Positions 44,643-52,247 of a stretch of DNA of 64,000 nucleotides are shown one piece after another. A program made the translations under genes and the position numbers. The notes beneath the pieces are model-generated. The model worked only from the letters and a program-made list of their open reading frames with translations. It was not told the DNA's origin and searched no databases. The DNA is from an uncultured Bacilli bacterium (GTDB lineage Bacteria; Bacillota_I; Bacilli_A; RF39; UBA660), in contig CAKOXC010000002.1 of the NCBI GenBank assembly GCA_934129945.1, positions 184,531-248,530 on the forward strand, written 5' to 3'. Each line of letters opens with the position of its first letter. Position 1 is the stretch's first letter.

Positions 44643-45887
44643 TTAATTATCAAAAAAATATCCAAATATCTTTCCTAGTAAAGAATTTTCTGAAATATTT
44701 ATCTTTTTATGTTTTCCACTTAAATCTTCTAATTCATCATTACTAAATATTGAAAAATTTTTATCCCTTAATTCTAATTTACTATTATAATATTTTATCA
44801 TTCCAAGTCCTGTACTAAATCTATTATCTCTAGCACCTAACTCTTGTGTGACATAAACGCTAGCATTTTTACCAAATACTTCATCAAGAAGAATATCAAA
44901 GTTTGCTATTTCTGTCATACCACCTGTAAATATTATATAACTTATTTCTTTTTTTGTTAAGAGATTAATTTGCTTTTTTATTAACTCAAGTATCTCAGTT
45001 AATCTACTTTTAACTATCTCACTAAGTTCATATTGATTTATTTTAACCTCTTCACCTAATTTATTAGTTACAGTCAAAGTTTCACTTGCTTTAGCCATTC
45101 GATTAGTTGCTAAAGCCATCTTTTCTTTTAGATTTTTAGCGTCTTTTTTTGTAACCTTATATATAAATGATATATCATTATCAATATTTTGTCCACCTAA
45201 ATTAATAACTTCCGTGTTTGTTATAACGCCTTTATTAAATATTGAGACATTTACAGTAGCTTCTCCAATATTTACTATAGCTCCAACACTTCTATTAATT
45301 TTATCATTTTTTATTAAGTAATAATCCCCTACAGAAGGTAATGTTACATCAATAATTGTTATACCTATGTTTTCTAAACATTTTATTAAAGTATAAATAT
45401 TTTTTTTAGGAACAATAGCTACTACATCTTTTACAGTTAATGTCTCAGCATTCATATTGATTGGATTAGTTATTGGATTATCATCATTTATTTTAAAGAT
45501 CATTGGAATAATATTAGCTACCTCATAATTTTTAGGAATTCGATTATAAATAGATGCTTGCATTGCTCTTATTATATCTACACCTTTAATAACTTTATCT
45601 TCATTTGTTATTGTTGTAAGTCCTTCACTACTTATAAATCTTGCATCATTCCCTGGAACATTTACAATAACTTTATTGACATTTACTCCTAAAACTTCTT
45701 CAGCTTTTTTAAAAACCTCTTTTAAGCTTCCTATTAATTGCTCAGGATTAATTATAAGTCCATCTTTCAAACCTTTTGATGACACTTCTGAAACATTTAA
45801 AATATTAAACTTATTTGTAGAAATTTCTGCTGTTATAAGTTTTATAGTATTATCTCCAATATCTAAACTTGCAATAATATTTCCCAT
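44643..45887 (-). CDS. ftsA: FtsA, actin-like FtsZ membrane tether
   Basis: This 414-residue ATPase of the actin fold starts IIASLDIGDNTIKLITAE, with phosphate-binding IVNIGEATVNVSIF and FTGGMTEIANF. The C-terminal SLLGKIFGYFFDN forms the amphipathic membrane-targeting helix. It tethers FtsZ filaments to the membrane and is followed by ftsZ. Confidence 0.95.
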   Translation of the reverse strand: MGNIIASLDIGDNTIKLITAEISTNKFNILNVSEVSSKGLKDGLIINPEQLIGSLKEVFKKAEEVLGVNVNKVIVNVPGNDARFISSEGLTTITNEDKVIKGVDIIRAMQASIYNRIPKNYEVANIIPMIFKINDDNPITNPINMNAETLTVKDVVAIVPKKNIYTLIKCLENIGITIIDVTLPSVGDYYLIKNDKINRSVGAIVNIGEATVNVSIFNKGVITNTEVINLGGQNIDNDISFIYKVTKKDAKNLKEKMALATNRMAKASETLTVTNKLGEEVKINQYELSEIVKSRLTEILELIKKQINLLTKKEISYIIFTGGMTEIANFDILLDEVFGKNASVYVTQELGARDNRFSTGLGMIKYYNSKLELRDKNFSIFSNDELEDLSGKHKKINISENSLLGKIFGYFFDN

Positions 45888-45967
45888 AACTATCTCCTAC
45901 TATTATCATTATCTAAAAAATATTATACAAAAAATAAGCCTTAATATCAAGTAATTTAGTCCAATAT

Positions 45968-46000
45968 AAAACAAGAAAACTTTATTTTGCTTTCTTGTTT
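45968..46000 (-). terminator. terminator after the phosphatidyltransferase-HD gene
   Basis: On the minus strand AAACAAGAAAGC pairs with GTTTTCTTGTTTT around an A-rich loop. It overlaps the last codons of the gene. Confidence 0.7.
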
Positions 46001-47001
46001 ATAAAACATTTTATAAATGCACTTGGGTGAATTAAAAAATCTATACTATCGACTTTATCTATTAAGACTATTAACCAACCTTCAATATATTTAGGTGGTG
46101 TAATATTTAAAGGAAACATATGTCTTTCAATGGAATTCTCTACTATGTCATTCATGTATTCTTTAAAATATTTTTGAGAATTTTTTAAAGCTTCTTTAGC
46201 ATGAACAAATCCATGTTTTTTTAAAAGTGGCTTTTTTTCATTATTATCTTGCCATGGTTTATCATAAAAATCATGTAAAAGTCCAGCTATTGCTACAGAT
46301 TTATAATCTAATTTATATTTTTTTGCAATGCAAAAAGCATCAAAACTAACTCTTAAACAGTGTTCATAAACCGATTCATTATAATGATGTTCATACTTTT
46401 TTCTTTTACAAAATTCTTTATTATGTAATATATCTTTAACTATATTATAATATTCTTTATAAAGATTAATTAAGACTTTTTTTTTACCAGTGTATAAAAA
46501 ATAACTTCTAATATAAAATATAAGTGATAATGTTTGGAATATTAAAGTTAAAACGATACCAATATTCATTAAAATATGAATATTAGGAAAGAAAATATTA
46601 ACTATTCCTAAAATTAAAGTAGTAAATAAAAACCAAGTTTTTATTTTTCCAATTAAAAGTGATTCTACAACATTTGTTCTTAAAAAAATTATAACATTAA
46701 CTAATGTAATTAGTATTTCTAAAATTAAAATATAAAAATAAATATTATTTTTTAAAATCAAAATTATTAATAAACCAATTGCTAGAATTTTATCAGCAAT
46801 AGAATCTAATTTAGCCCCAAGTTCACTACAAACATGCCATTTACGAGCAAGTTTACCATCTAAAAAATCTGTTAAACTGACAAATACACACATAATAGCT
46901 AGGGCTTTATAATTTCCTTTTAAACCTAGATAAATTGCAACTGGAGTAACTATAATTCTAATTATTGTTAGAATATTTGGTATTATTTTTTTTATTTTCA
47001 T
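45982..47001 (-). CDS. CDP-alcohol phosphatidyltransferase fused to an HD domain
   Basis: This 339-residue protein has two parts. Residues of about 1-170 are a PgsA-like membrane enzyme with five or six helices and the motif DFLDGKLARKWHVCSELGAK followed by LDSIADK, the complete DGxxARx8Gx3Dx3D site. Residues of about 190-335 are a soluble HD domain: His in YEHCLRVS, HD in LLHDFYDKPW, His in ERHMFPLN and Asp in LIDKVDSI. PgsA makes phosphatidylglycerol phosphate, whose phosphate must then be removed. The HD half could serve as that phosphatase or regulate the membrane half; this is inference. Confidence 0.85.
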   Translation of the reverse strand: MKIKKIIPNILTIIRIIVTPVAIYLGLKGNYKALAIMCVFVSLTDFLDGKLARKWHVCSELGAKLDSIADKILAIGLLIILILKNNIYFYILILEILITLVNVIIFLRTNVVESLLIGKIKTWFLFTTLILGIVNIFFPNIHILMNIGIVLTLIFQTLSLIFYIRSYFLYTGKKKVLINLYKEYYNIVKDILHNKEFCKRKKYEHHYNESVYEHCLRVSFDAFCIAKKYKLDYKSVAIAGLLHDFYDKPWQDNNEKKPLLKKHGFVHAKEALKNSQKYFKEYMNDIVENSIERHMFPLNITPPKYIEGWLIVLIDKVDSIDFLIHPSAFIKCFINKKAK

Positions 47002-47029
47002 AAAACCATCTCCAAAATAATTATAACAT

Positions 47030-47057
47030 AAAAAAACATTATATATTTAATAATGTT
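47030..47057 (-). terminator. terminator after the 142-residue helical protein gene
   Basis: On the minus strand ACATTAT pairs with ATAATGT around a short A/T loop, followed by T7, a few bases beyond the stop at 47062. Confidence 0.7.
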
Positions 47058-47061
47058 CTTT

Positions 47062-47490
47062 TTATAAGTATATTTTTAATTCATCAATATTATGCTGTTC
47101 TGTTGCTAATAATTTTTTTGCTAATTTAATTATTTTAGAATTCATATTATTATAAGAATTTAAATTTTTATTTATTTCTATAATTCCTTTGTTACTTCCT
47201 TCAATCATTAATTTGGCAATATTTGAAGATGAATCATCTTTTAGCATTTCTAAATTAGCCATCACATAAGTTGACACTTTAGCCATTTTAGATACGTCTT
47301 TTTCCGTAAGTCCTAATTCATTTAAAATACTTGAAGCATCATCTGCTATTTTTTGATATTCTTTTTTTTGTGAAGCAATTACATTTTTTAGCTCATCATC
47401 AAATATTTTATCTTTGATATTATCTATACCAATAACTCCCATTTTTGCATTTTGATAAATATAATTTAAAAATTCAGCATCTTTTCCCAT
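47062..47490 (-). CDS. helical bundle protein of unknown function
   Basis: This 142-residue, all-helical, soluble protein has about four long helices, like ferritin-fold or DUF2383-like proteins. No conserved Glu/His iron pattern is obvious, although a His occurs in EQHNIDELK. It lies alone between the RNase J-like gene and the lipid fusion gene. A hairpin covers its ribosome binding site. No function is assigned. Confidence 0.5.
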   Translation of the reverse strand: MGKDAEFLNYIYQNAKMGVIGIDNIKDKIFDDELKNVIASQKKEYQKIADDASSILNELGLTEKDVSKMAKVSTYVMANLEMLKDDSSSNIAKLMIEGSNKGIIEINKNLNSYNNMNSKIIKLAKKLLATEQHNIDELKIYL

Positions 47491-47497
47491 TTAAAAT

Positions 47498-47518
47498 CAC
47501 CCATTATTATTATGGGTG
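47498..47518 (-). promoter_or_regulatory. hairpin over a ribosome binding site
   Basis: CACCCAT and ATGGGTG form a perfect seven-pair stem. The minus-strand arm GGGTG is the likely ribosome site of the gene starting at 47490. It may weaken translation, or it may be a weak terminator of the RNase J-like gene. Confidence 0.45.
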
Positions 47519-47530
47519 AAAAAATTTTAT

Positions 47531-49165
47531 TTATACTTCCTGTACTACTGCAATTATCATTGGTTTACAACCAGTTTCATCATAAAGGTATTTAGAAAGT
47601 TCTGATCTAATCTCAGTTTTTATTTTATTATAATCAACAAAATTATCAGCGATATTTCTTTCAATAATATTTTCAGATATTCTTTTTATTTCTAAAATCA
47701 TATCTTTAGAATCTTTTACATAAATGAAACCTCTTGTTGTAACTTCTGGTCCAACAAGTAAAACTTTATTTTCTTTTGATAATGTAGCACTAATTAATAC
47801 AATTCCATTTTCTGATAACATTTCACGGTCTTTAACAACAAGTTCACCAATGTCATCGCTACTTTTACCATCAATTAAAATATCATTAACTTTAATAGTT
47901 TCAAAGTTATCAACTAATTCTTGATTTTCAATAGTAATTACATCCCCATTTTGTTTAAGTAAAATATTTTCATTAGGTATTCCCAGACTACTTGCTAAAT
48001 TAGCATTACCAACCATAAATCTATATTCTCCTTTAACTGGAATATAAAATTTAGGATTCAACAATTTAATCATAAGCATTAAATCTTCACTTGATGCATG
48101 AAGTAAAATATTCTTATCTTTTGGTAAAGAAACTATTTTACAACCATGCATTGCTAAGTCATTTTCTACTTTTACTAAAGCCTTTTCATTACTGTCATAT
48201 CTTGCTTCAGCAAATACAACTGTATCATTATTTCTTAATTTTATAAATTTATCATAACCACTAATAATCTTATTTATTGAAGCATATGGATTTTCACGAT
48301 CATCACATATAAGTAAAATAGAATTTTGATCTTCAACATTAGATAAATCTCCTAAAATATCATCAGTAAATTCAAGGTATCCTTCTTTTTTACAAAAATT
48401 AATAGTACTTTGCATTTTTTTGCCCATAATTACAATCTTGCGATGCATATTTAAAGCACCATTAAAAATATCTTGTAATGTATAAATATGGGTAGGTAAT
48501 GCTAAAAATAATACTCTTCCCTCTGCTTTATTTATAGCATCTTTAAAATAAGAACTTAACTTATGAGATGGTGAAGTATGACCAACATGTTCTGAAAAAG
48601 ATGACTCTGATAAAAGTGCAAGTACACCTTTTTTTCCAACATAAGCTATTTTACCTAAATCCATATCATATGCATTTTTCATACTTGGATCAATTATAAA
48701 ATCTCCAGTATAACAAATTGCACCATCTTTTGTATTTACTACGTACATAACTGAATCTGGGCAACTATGTGACACCGCGATTGGAAAAATAGAAACTTCT
48801 TTAAAATTCAATTTTTTGTGTGGTGTTATTTCAATAATATTTTTTTCAGGCACACCATCTTCTAATAACATAAATTTAGTAAATTTTGTTGCATATATTT
48901 TTAATTCTTTAATAGATTTTACAAGATCATAAACTGCTCCCATATTTTCATAATGACCATGTGTTAAAAATAATCCTTTAATTCGTTTACGATTTTTTAT
49001 TAAATATTCAAAATCAGGTATTACATAATCGATTCCTAACATATTACCTGTTGCATATTTTAATCCACAATCAAAAATATATATTCCATCATTAACTTCA
49101 ATTATATAGGTGTTTTTACCATTTTCATTTAGCCCACCCAAACTAAAAATCTTAATTTTTGCCAT
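47531..49165 (-). CDS. RNase J-like metallo-beta-lactamase ribonuclease with altered metal motif
   Basis: This 544-residue protein has RNase J architecture: beta-lactamase core, beta-CASP domain and C-terminal domain. Core motifs are changed. HxHxDH reads H69-G-H71-Y-E73-N74 (LTHGHYENMG), and the usual HGEYR reads VKGEYRFM. HSCPDSVMYVV and YTGDFIIDPS remain. Loss of the Asp/His ligands suggests weak or no catalysis, as for non-catalytic partners in RNase J heterodimers. A catalytic RNase J would then lie outside the window. The fold call is firm; activity is doubtful. Confidence 0.85.
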   Translation of the reverse strand: MAKIKIFSLGGLNENGKNTYIIEVNDGIYIFDCGLKYATGNMLGIDYVIPDFEYLIKNRKRIKGLFLTHGHYENMGAVYDLVKSIKELKIYATKFTKFMLLEDGVPEKNIIEITPHKKLNFKEVSIFPIAVSHSCPDSVMYVVNTKDGAICYTGDFIIDPSMKNAYDMDLGKIAYVGKKGVLALLSESSFSEHVGHTSPSHKLSSYFKDAINKAEGRVLFLALPTHIYTLQDIFNGALNMHRKIVIMGKKMQSTINFCKKEGYLEFTDDILGDLSNVEDQNSILLICDDRENPYASINKIISGYDKFIKLRNNDTVVFAEARYDSNEKALVKVENDLAMHGCKIVSLPKDKNILLHASSEDLMLMIKLLNPKFYIPVKGEYRFMVGNANLASSLGIPNENILLKQNGDVITIENQELVDNFETIKVNDILIDGKSSDDIGELVVKDREMLSENGIVLISATLSKENKVLLVGPEVTTRGFIYVKDSKDMILEIKRISENIIERNIADNFVDYNKIKTEIRSELSKYLYDETGCKPMIIAVVQEV

Positions 49166-49243
49166 AAAAATTTCCTCTTTTCTAAATATTAATAAATTAA
49201 AAAACCAAGTTAATCGACTAAAAGAAGTATAGCAAAAAAAAAG

Positions 49244-49285
49244 ATTAATTTCAACTCTTAAAAAGAATCAATATTAATCTTTACA
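49244..49285 (-). terminator. terminator at the end of khpA
   Basis: On the minus strand AATATTGATTC near the stop pairs with GAAATTAATCT imperfectly, followed by T9. It overlaps the khpA coding end. Confidence 0.55.
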
Positions 49286-49503
49286 TTTTTAATATTATTT
49301 AAATATGCAAAAGCTTGAATTAATGTACGTATAGATGAAGCCATTTTACCATCTTTTCCAATTACAGCTCCCATATCATCTTCACATACAATTATTTCAA
49401 CAATAGTTGTATCTTCATCACCATTAAAACTAGTAACTTTTACTAAATCTGGTTGTTTAACAATATTTTTAACTAAAAATTCAGCATATTCTACAATATT
49501 CAT
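49258..49503 (-). CDS. khpA: KhpA, KH-domain RNA-binding protein
   Basis: This 81-residue single KH domain has the GxxG loop in VIGKDGKMASSIRTLIQA. KhpA (YlqC), with KhpB, binds RNA and affects cell size. It follows rpsP by two bases, the conserved rpsP-khpA pair. Confidence 0.92.
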   Translation of the reverse strand: MNIVEYAEFLVKNIVKQPDLVKVTSFNGDEDTTIVEIIVCEDDMGAVIGKDGKMASSIRTLIQAFAYLNNIKNVKINIDSF

Positions 49504-49505
49504 AA

Positions 49506-49781
49506 TTATTTTCCTGCCTTTTTAGATTCAGCAAATTTTTTCATAATTCCTTGTTTGCTTAAAATGTTTCTAACAGTATCTGTAGGTATTGCACCTTGTC
49601 CTAACCAATAAAGTGCTCTTTCTTCATTTACTGTAATTTCAGCTGGAGTCTTAACTGGATTATAAGTTCCAACATTTTCTAAGAAACTTCCATCTCTTTT
49701 TACTCTTGAGTCAGCTGCAACAATTCTATAGAATGGTTTTTGTTTAGCACCCATTCTTTTTAATCTTAATTTAACTGCCAT
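49506..49781 (-). CDS. rpsP: ribosomal protein S16
   Basis: This 91-residue S16 starts MAVKLRLKRMGAKQKPFYRI, with ADSRVKRDGSFLENVGTYNP and ALYWLGQGAIPTDTVRN. A strong AAAGGAGG site precedes it. It is the first gene of rpsP-khpA, with a consensus promoter upstream. Confidence 0.97.
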   Translation of the reverse strand: MAVKLRLKRMGAKQKPFYRIVAADSRVKRDGSFLENVGTYNPVKTPAEITVNEERALYWLGQGAIPTDTVRNILSKQGIMKKFAESKKAGK

Positions 49782-49808
49782 TTTCTTTCCTCCTTTAAAA
49801 CTATATGT

Positions 49809-49837
49809 ATATTATCAAATAAAATGATTAATGTCAA
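49809..49837 (-). promoter_or_regulatory. rpsP promoter
   Basis: TTGACA (49837-49832) and TAATAT (49814-49809) are separated by 17 bases. The -35 lies in one arm of the perfect repeat ATGTCAACC / GGTTGACAT that closes the upstream broken gene. Confidence 0.75.
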
Positions 49838-49861
49838 CCTTTTTGGTTGACATGTATATCT

Positions 49862-50732
49862 TTAACAATTATTTTTTGCAAGTTTCTTTAATTCTTTTAT
49901 ATCTATTTTCGTATGTTTAGATATTTCTTCTAAACTCATACCACTTTGTACTAAACTCTTTGCTATGGCAATTTTTCCTTTTTCTTCACCCAATTTTAAT
50001 CCTTTTTCTTCGCCAAACTTAATGCCTTTTTCGTATCCTGAATCTTCTGCTTCTCTTATTAACGAGTTTTGCATCTTTCTTTGATCTTCTTCTTGACTCA
50101 TATACTCTTGAAAAAATGGATCGTTATTTACTTTTGTTACACTCTCTACATATTTTTCTGATATCTTATTACTCTTTGGCATTTTCTTTAACTCCCCTTC
50201 ATTTAAATCTAACATTACTAAAAGTTCATTTTCTTTTATCTTTTTTTCATCCTTACTATACCAAATTTTTTTATAATATTCCATATTTATTTCTATTATT
50301 AGTAAATTTTTTATATATACATTTCCATTTTTATCACTTATTCTAAATTCTCTTTTACTTTCTTCATAATCGAGTCCCCATGTTAGATTTATTTGAATTA
50401 TATCGATATCTTGATTATATGAATCACCAACTAAGGCATTAGTTGAATATATATTACAAATATATGCAGTATTTCTTATATACACATATTCATTAATACT
50501 TGCATTTATCTCTATTTCTATCTTTTTATTTGTAGCAAGTATTAAGGCATCTACTCTTTTTGATTTTATTATGTTATTACCTGTTATTAACTCTGTTGGA
50601 AGTATTTTTTTTTATTTCTATTTTTACTTTTAATATATCTTCTAGTAAGGATTCTAGTAAATCTTCATTCTTGGGATTTAAAAATACTTCTTTAAATGTT
50701 TTATCATAACGACAACTGTAAAATTTTTTCAT
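49862..50732 (-). pseudogene. Rpn-family PD-(D/E)XK nuclease/transposase-like gene, frameshifted
   Basis: ATG 50732 (ribosome site GGAGG) starts MKKFYSCRYDKTFKEVFLNP. The frame meets a stop after an A9 run (50605-50613). In the next frame the protein continues with VDALILATNKKIEIEINAS, holding the D...ExE nuclease core, and runs to 49862. It ends with the typical YEKGIKFGEEKGLKLGEEKG repeats and a small helix-turn-helix. Rpn proteins are recombination-promoting nucleases and often occur in mobile or decayed copies. One base removed from the run restores the full gene of about 289 codons. It may be broken, phase variable or misread. Confidence 0.8.
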
Positions 50733-50810
50733 ATGTTGCCTCCTTTTTTTGCATAATAACAGGTGTTTTAAAATAATGCAAATTACAAATTTGCTTATTT
50801 GAAGCCATTA

Positions 50811-50838
50811 AAAAATACAGATTTTTAAAATCTGTATA
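50811..50838 (-). terminator. hairpin with T run (third of three)
   Basis: ATACAGATTTT pairs with AAAATCTGTAT without any loop bases to spare. On the minus strand T6 follows. Confidence 0.6.
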
Positions 50839-50848
50839 CAAAATTATA

Positions 50849-50877
50849 AAAATTGGTAAAGTTATTTTTACCAATTT
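50849..50877 (-). terminator. hairpin with T run (second of three)
   Basis: AATTGGTAAA pairs with TTTACCAATT around an A/T loop, followed on the minus strand by TTTTT. Confidence 0.55.
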
Positions 50878-50906
50878 TCAAAATCTATTAAATTTTAATT
50901 TTTTTT

Positions 50907-50934
50907 ATAAAAAAACTAAGTTTTTGCTTAGTTT
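50907..50934 (-). terminator. terminator of the CotE-like gene (first of three hairpins)
   Basis: On the minus strand AAACTAAG pairs with CTTAGTTT around a five- or six-base loop, then T7. It overlaps the stop of the gene that ends at 50928. Confidence 0.75.
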
Positions 50935-51452
50935 AAATAGTTTTCATCAATTTCATCTATTACTTCATCACTAATATCATTGTCATCAGCTATTTCATAA
51001 TCATCATCCAATTCCTCAATACTTACTTTTATTTTAGTATCCCCAATAACTTCAACTGCTAATTCCTTTTCAACAACTACCTTAACAAGGTTATTATCTA
51101 TTTTAACATCACTAACAGTAGGTTGTTTTAAACTTCTAACTATTATTTCGTTAGAACTTGAAAGACCAGTATTATCTTTCAAATTAACATTTATATTATC
51201 GTTATAAGCATATCTTTTAGTACTAACAGCAGTTTTTGTATCATTATCATAAGAATACCAAACGTTTACATCATATTCTCCATTTACTCCAACTCTACCG
51301 TTATTATTAACACCATTAAAAGTATGATTTATAACCCAACATCCAAGTACTGTATTAGGAACTTCTTCTGTTTCAACTGAAAAAGAATCAACACTATTTT
51401 TTTTTGCTTTACCAACTACAGCTTTGGTAACAATTTCTTTGAAATTAGACAT
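50928..51452 (-). CDS. CotE-like outer spore coat family protein
   Basis: This 174-residue protein resembles the coat morphogenetic protein CotE. The start NFKEIVTKAVVGKAKK, then VLGCWVINHTFNG, the central GEYDVNVWYSYDNDTKT and the late strand VKVVVEKELAVEVIGDTKI follow the CotE order. The acidic tail (DDDYEIADDNDISDEV) is also typical. In Bacillus CotE organises the outer spore coat. No other coat gene occurs here, so either the lineage sporulates or this family has another role. AGGAGATGAG precedes the ATG. Confidence 0.8.
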   Translation of the reverse strand: MSNFKEIVTKAVVGKAKKNSVDSFSVETEEVPNTVLGCWVINHTFNGVNNNGRVGVNGEYDVNVWYSYDNDTKTAVSTKRYAYNDNINVNLKDNTGLSSSNEIIVRSLKQPTVSDVKIDNNLVKVVVEKELAVEVIGDTKIKVSIEELDDDYEIADDNDISDEVIDEIDENYLN

Positions 51453-51519
51453 TATCTCATCTCCTACTACAATTTATGCTTAATACGTTATAAAAGTACA
51501 TAATTTTATTATTTTTTAA

Positions 51520-51549
51520 TTGACTTTAAGAATATAATAGTTTTATAAT
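51520..51549 (+). promoter_or_regulatory. promoter of the small plus-strand gene at 51574
   Basis: TTGACT (51520-51525) and TATAAT (51544-51549) are separated by 18 bases. The ribosome site AAGGAG follows 10 bases later. Confidence 0.65.
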
Positions 51550-51573
51550 ACAAAATCCAAGGAGATGGTTAGT

Positions 51574-51810
51574 TTGATTTCTAATATTACAGTGAAAGAA
51601 TATTTAAATAGAATTTTAAATGAAGATTTGCAAAACTATTTGAATGCATTATTAATTTCTAATGTTTGTTTAGAAGACTTTTTTATTGAATTTGGTGAAA
51701 TGAACATAAGAGAAATGTGCTGTTTTATTTTCAATAAAGATAATTTTTATCGAATATGTAAATTTGGTAGTAAATATAACAATTTAAATATTAAAACATC
51801 TAGATTATAA
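51574..51810 (+). CDS. small protein of unknown function
   Basis: This small soluble protein of about 78 residues is rich in Asn, Leu and Ile, with two adjacent cysteines (IREMCCFIF). The likely start is TTG 51574, nine bases after AAGGAG; the ATG at 51565 overlaps that ribosome site and is too close. A good promoter and ribosome site make it a real gene. It stands divergently from the CotE-like gene and just ahead of the HIT gene. No family is recognised. Confidence 0.55.
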   Translation: MISNITVKEYLNRILNEDLQNYLNALLISNVCLEDFFIEFGEMNIREMCCFIFNKDNFYRICKFGSKYNNLNIKTSRL

Positions 51811-51858
51811 TTTCTTTTCACATTTTTTTATGATATATTTTTATCAGGAGATGATGTT

Positions 51859-52227
51859 ATGGATTGTATTTTTTGTAAAATAATAAATGGTGATTTGCCT
51901 AGTAAGAAAATATATGAAGACGAATTAGTTTATGCTTTTATGGATATTGAGCCTACTGTTGATGGACACGTTTTATTAATTCCTAAAAAACATTATACTG
52001 ATTTTATGGAACTTGATGATGATATAATAATTCATATGAATAAAGTTAGAAAAGAATTAACTAAAATGTTAATGGAAAAATTGAACGTTAAAGCATTATC
52101 AATTTCATTCAATTATGGCGATAGTCAAGTAGTAAAACACTTTCATATGCATTTACTACCTAATTTATTAATATCTGATGGTGCTAAAAATACCGTTGAT
52201 GAAATTTATAAAAAAATATCAAATTAA
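51859..52227 (+). CDS. HIT-family nucleotide hydrolase
   Basis: This 122-residue histidine-triad protein starts CIFCKIINGDLPSKKIYED. The triad is in VKHFHMHLLPN, the HxHxH motif. HIT proteins cleave nucleoside phosphoramidates or dinucleotides. Two N-terminal cysteines (CIFC) suggest a zinc site. The GGAGATGATG region gives the ribosome site. Confidence 0.92.
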   Translation: MDCIFCKIINGDLPSKKIYEDELVYAFMDIEPTVDGHVLLIPKKHYTDFMELDDDIIIHMNKVRKELTKMLMEKLNVKALSISFNYGDSQVVKHFHMHLLPNLLISDGAKNTVDEIYKKISN

Positions 52228-52247
52228 TTTGAATTTGATATTTTTTT
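52214..52247. terminator. bidirectional terminator between HIT and the kinase-like gene
   Basis: AAATATCAAATT pairs with AATTTGATATTT around a short loop, with A6 on one side and T7 on the other, between convergent stops. Confidence 0.8.

Noticed and set aside
49833..49857. The perfect repeat ATGTCAACC / GGTTGACAT as a strong terminator
   Set aside because: It lacks a T run on the minus strand, and one arm holds the -35 of the rpsP promoter. It is more likely an operator or a coincidence.
51565..51573. ATG at 51565 as start of the small plus-strand gene
   Set aside because: It overlaps the ribosome site AAGGAG itself. The TTG at 51574 is properly spaced.
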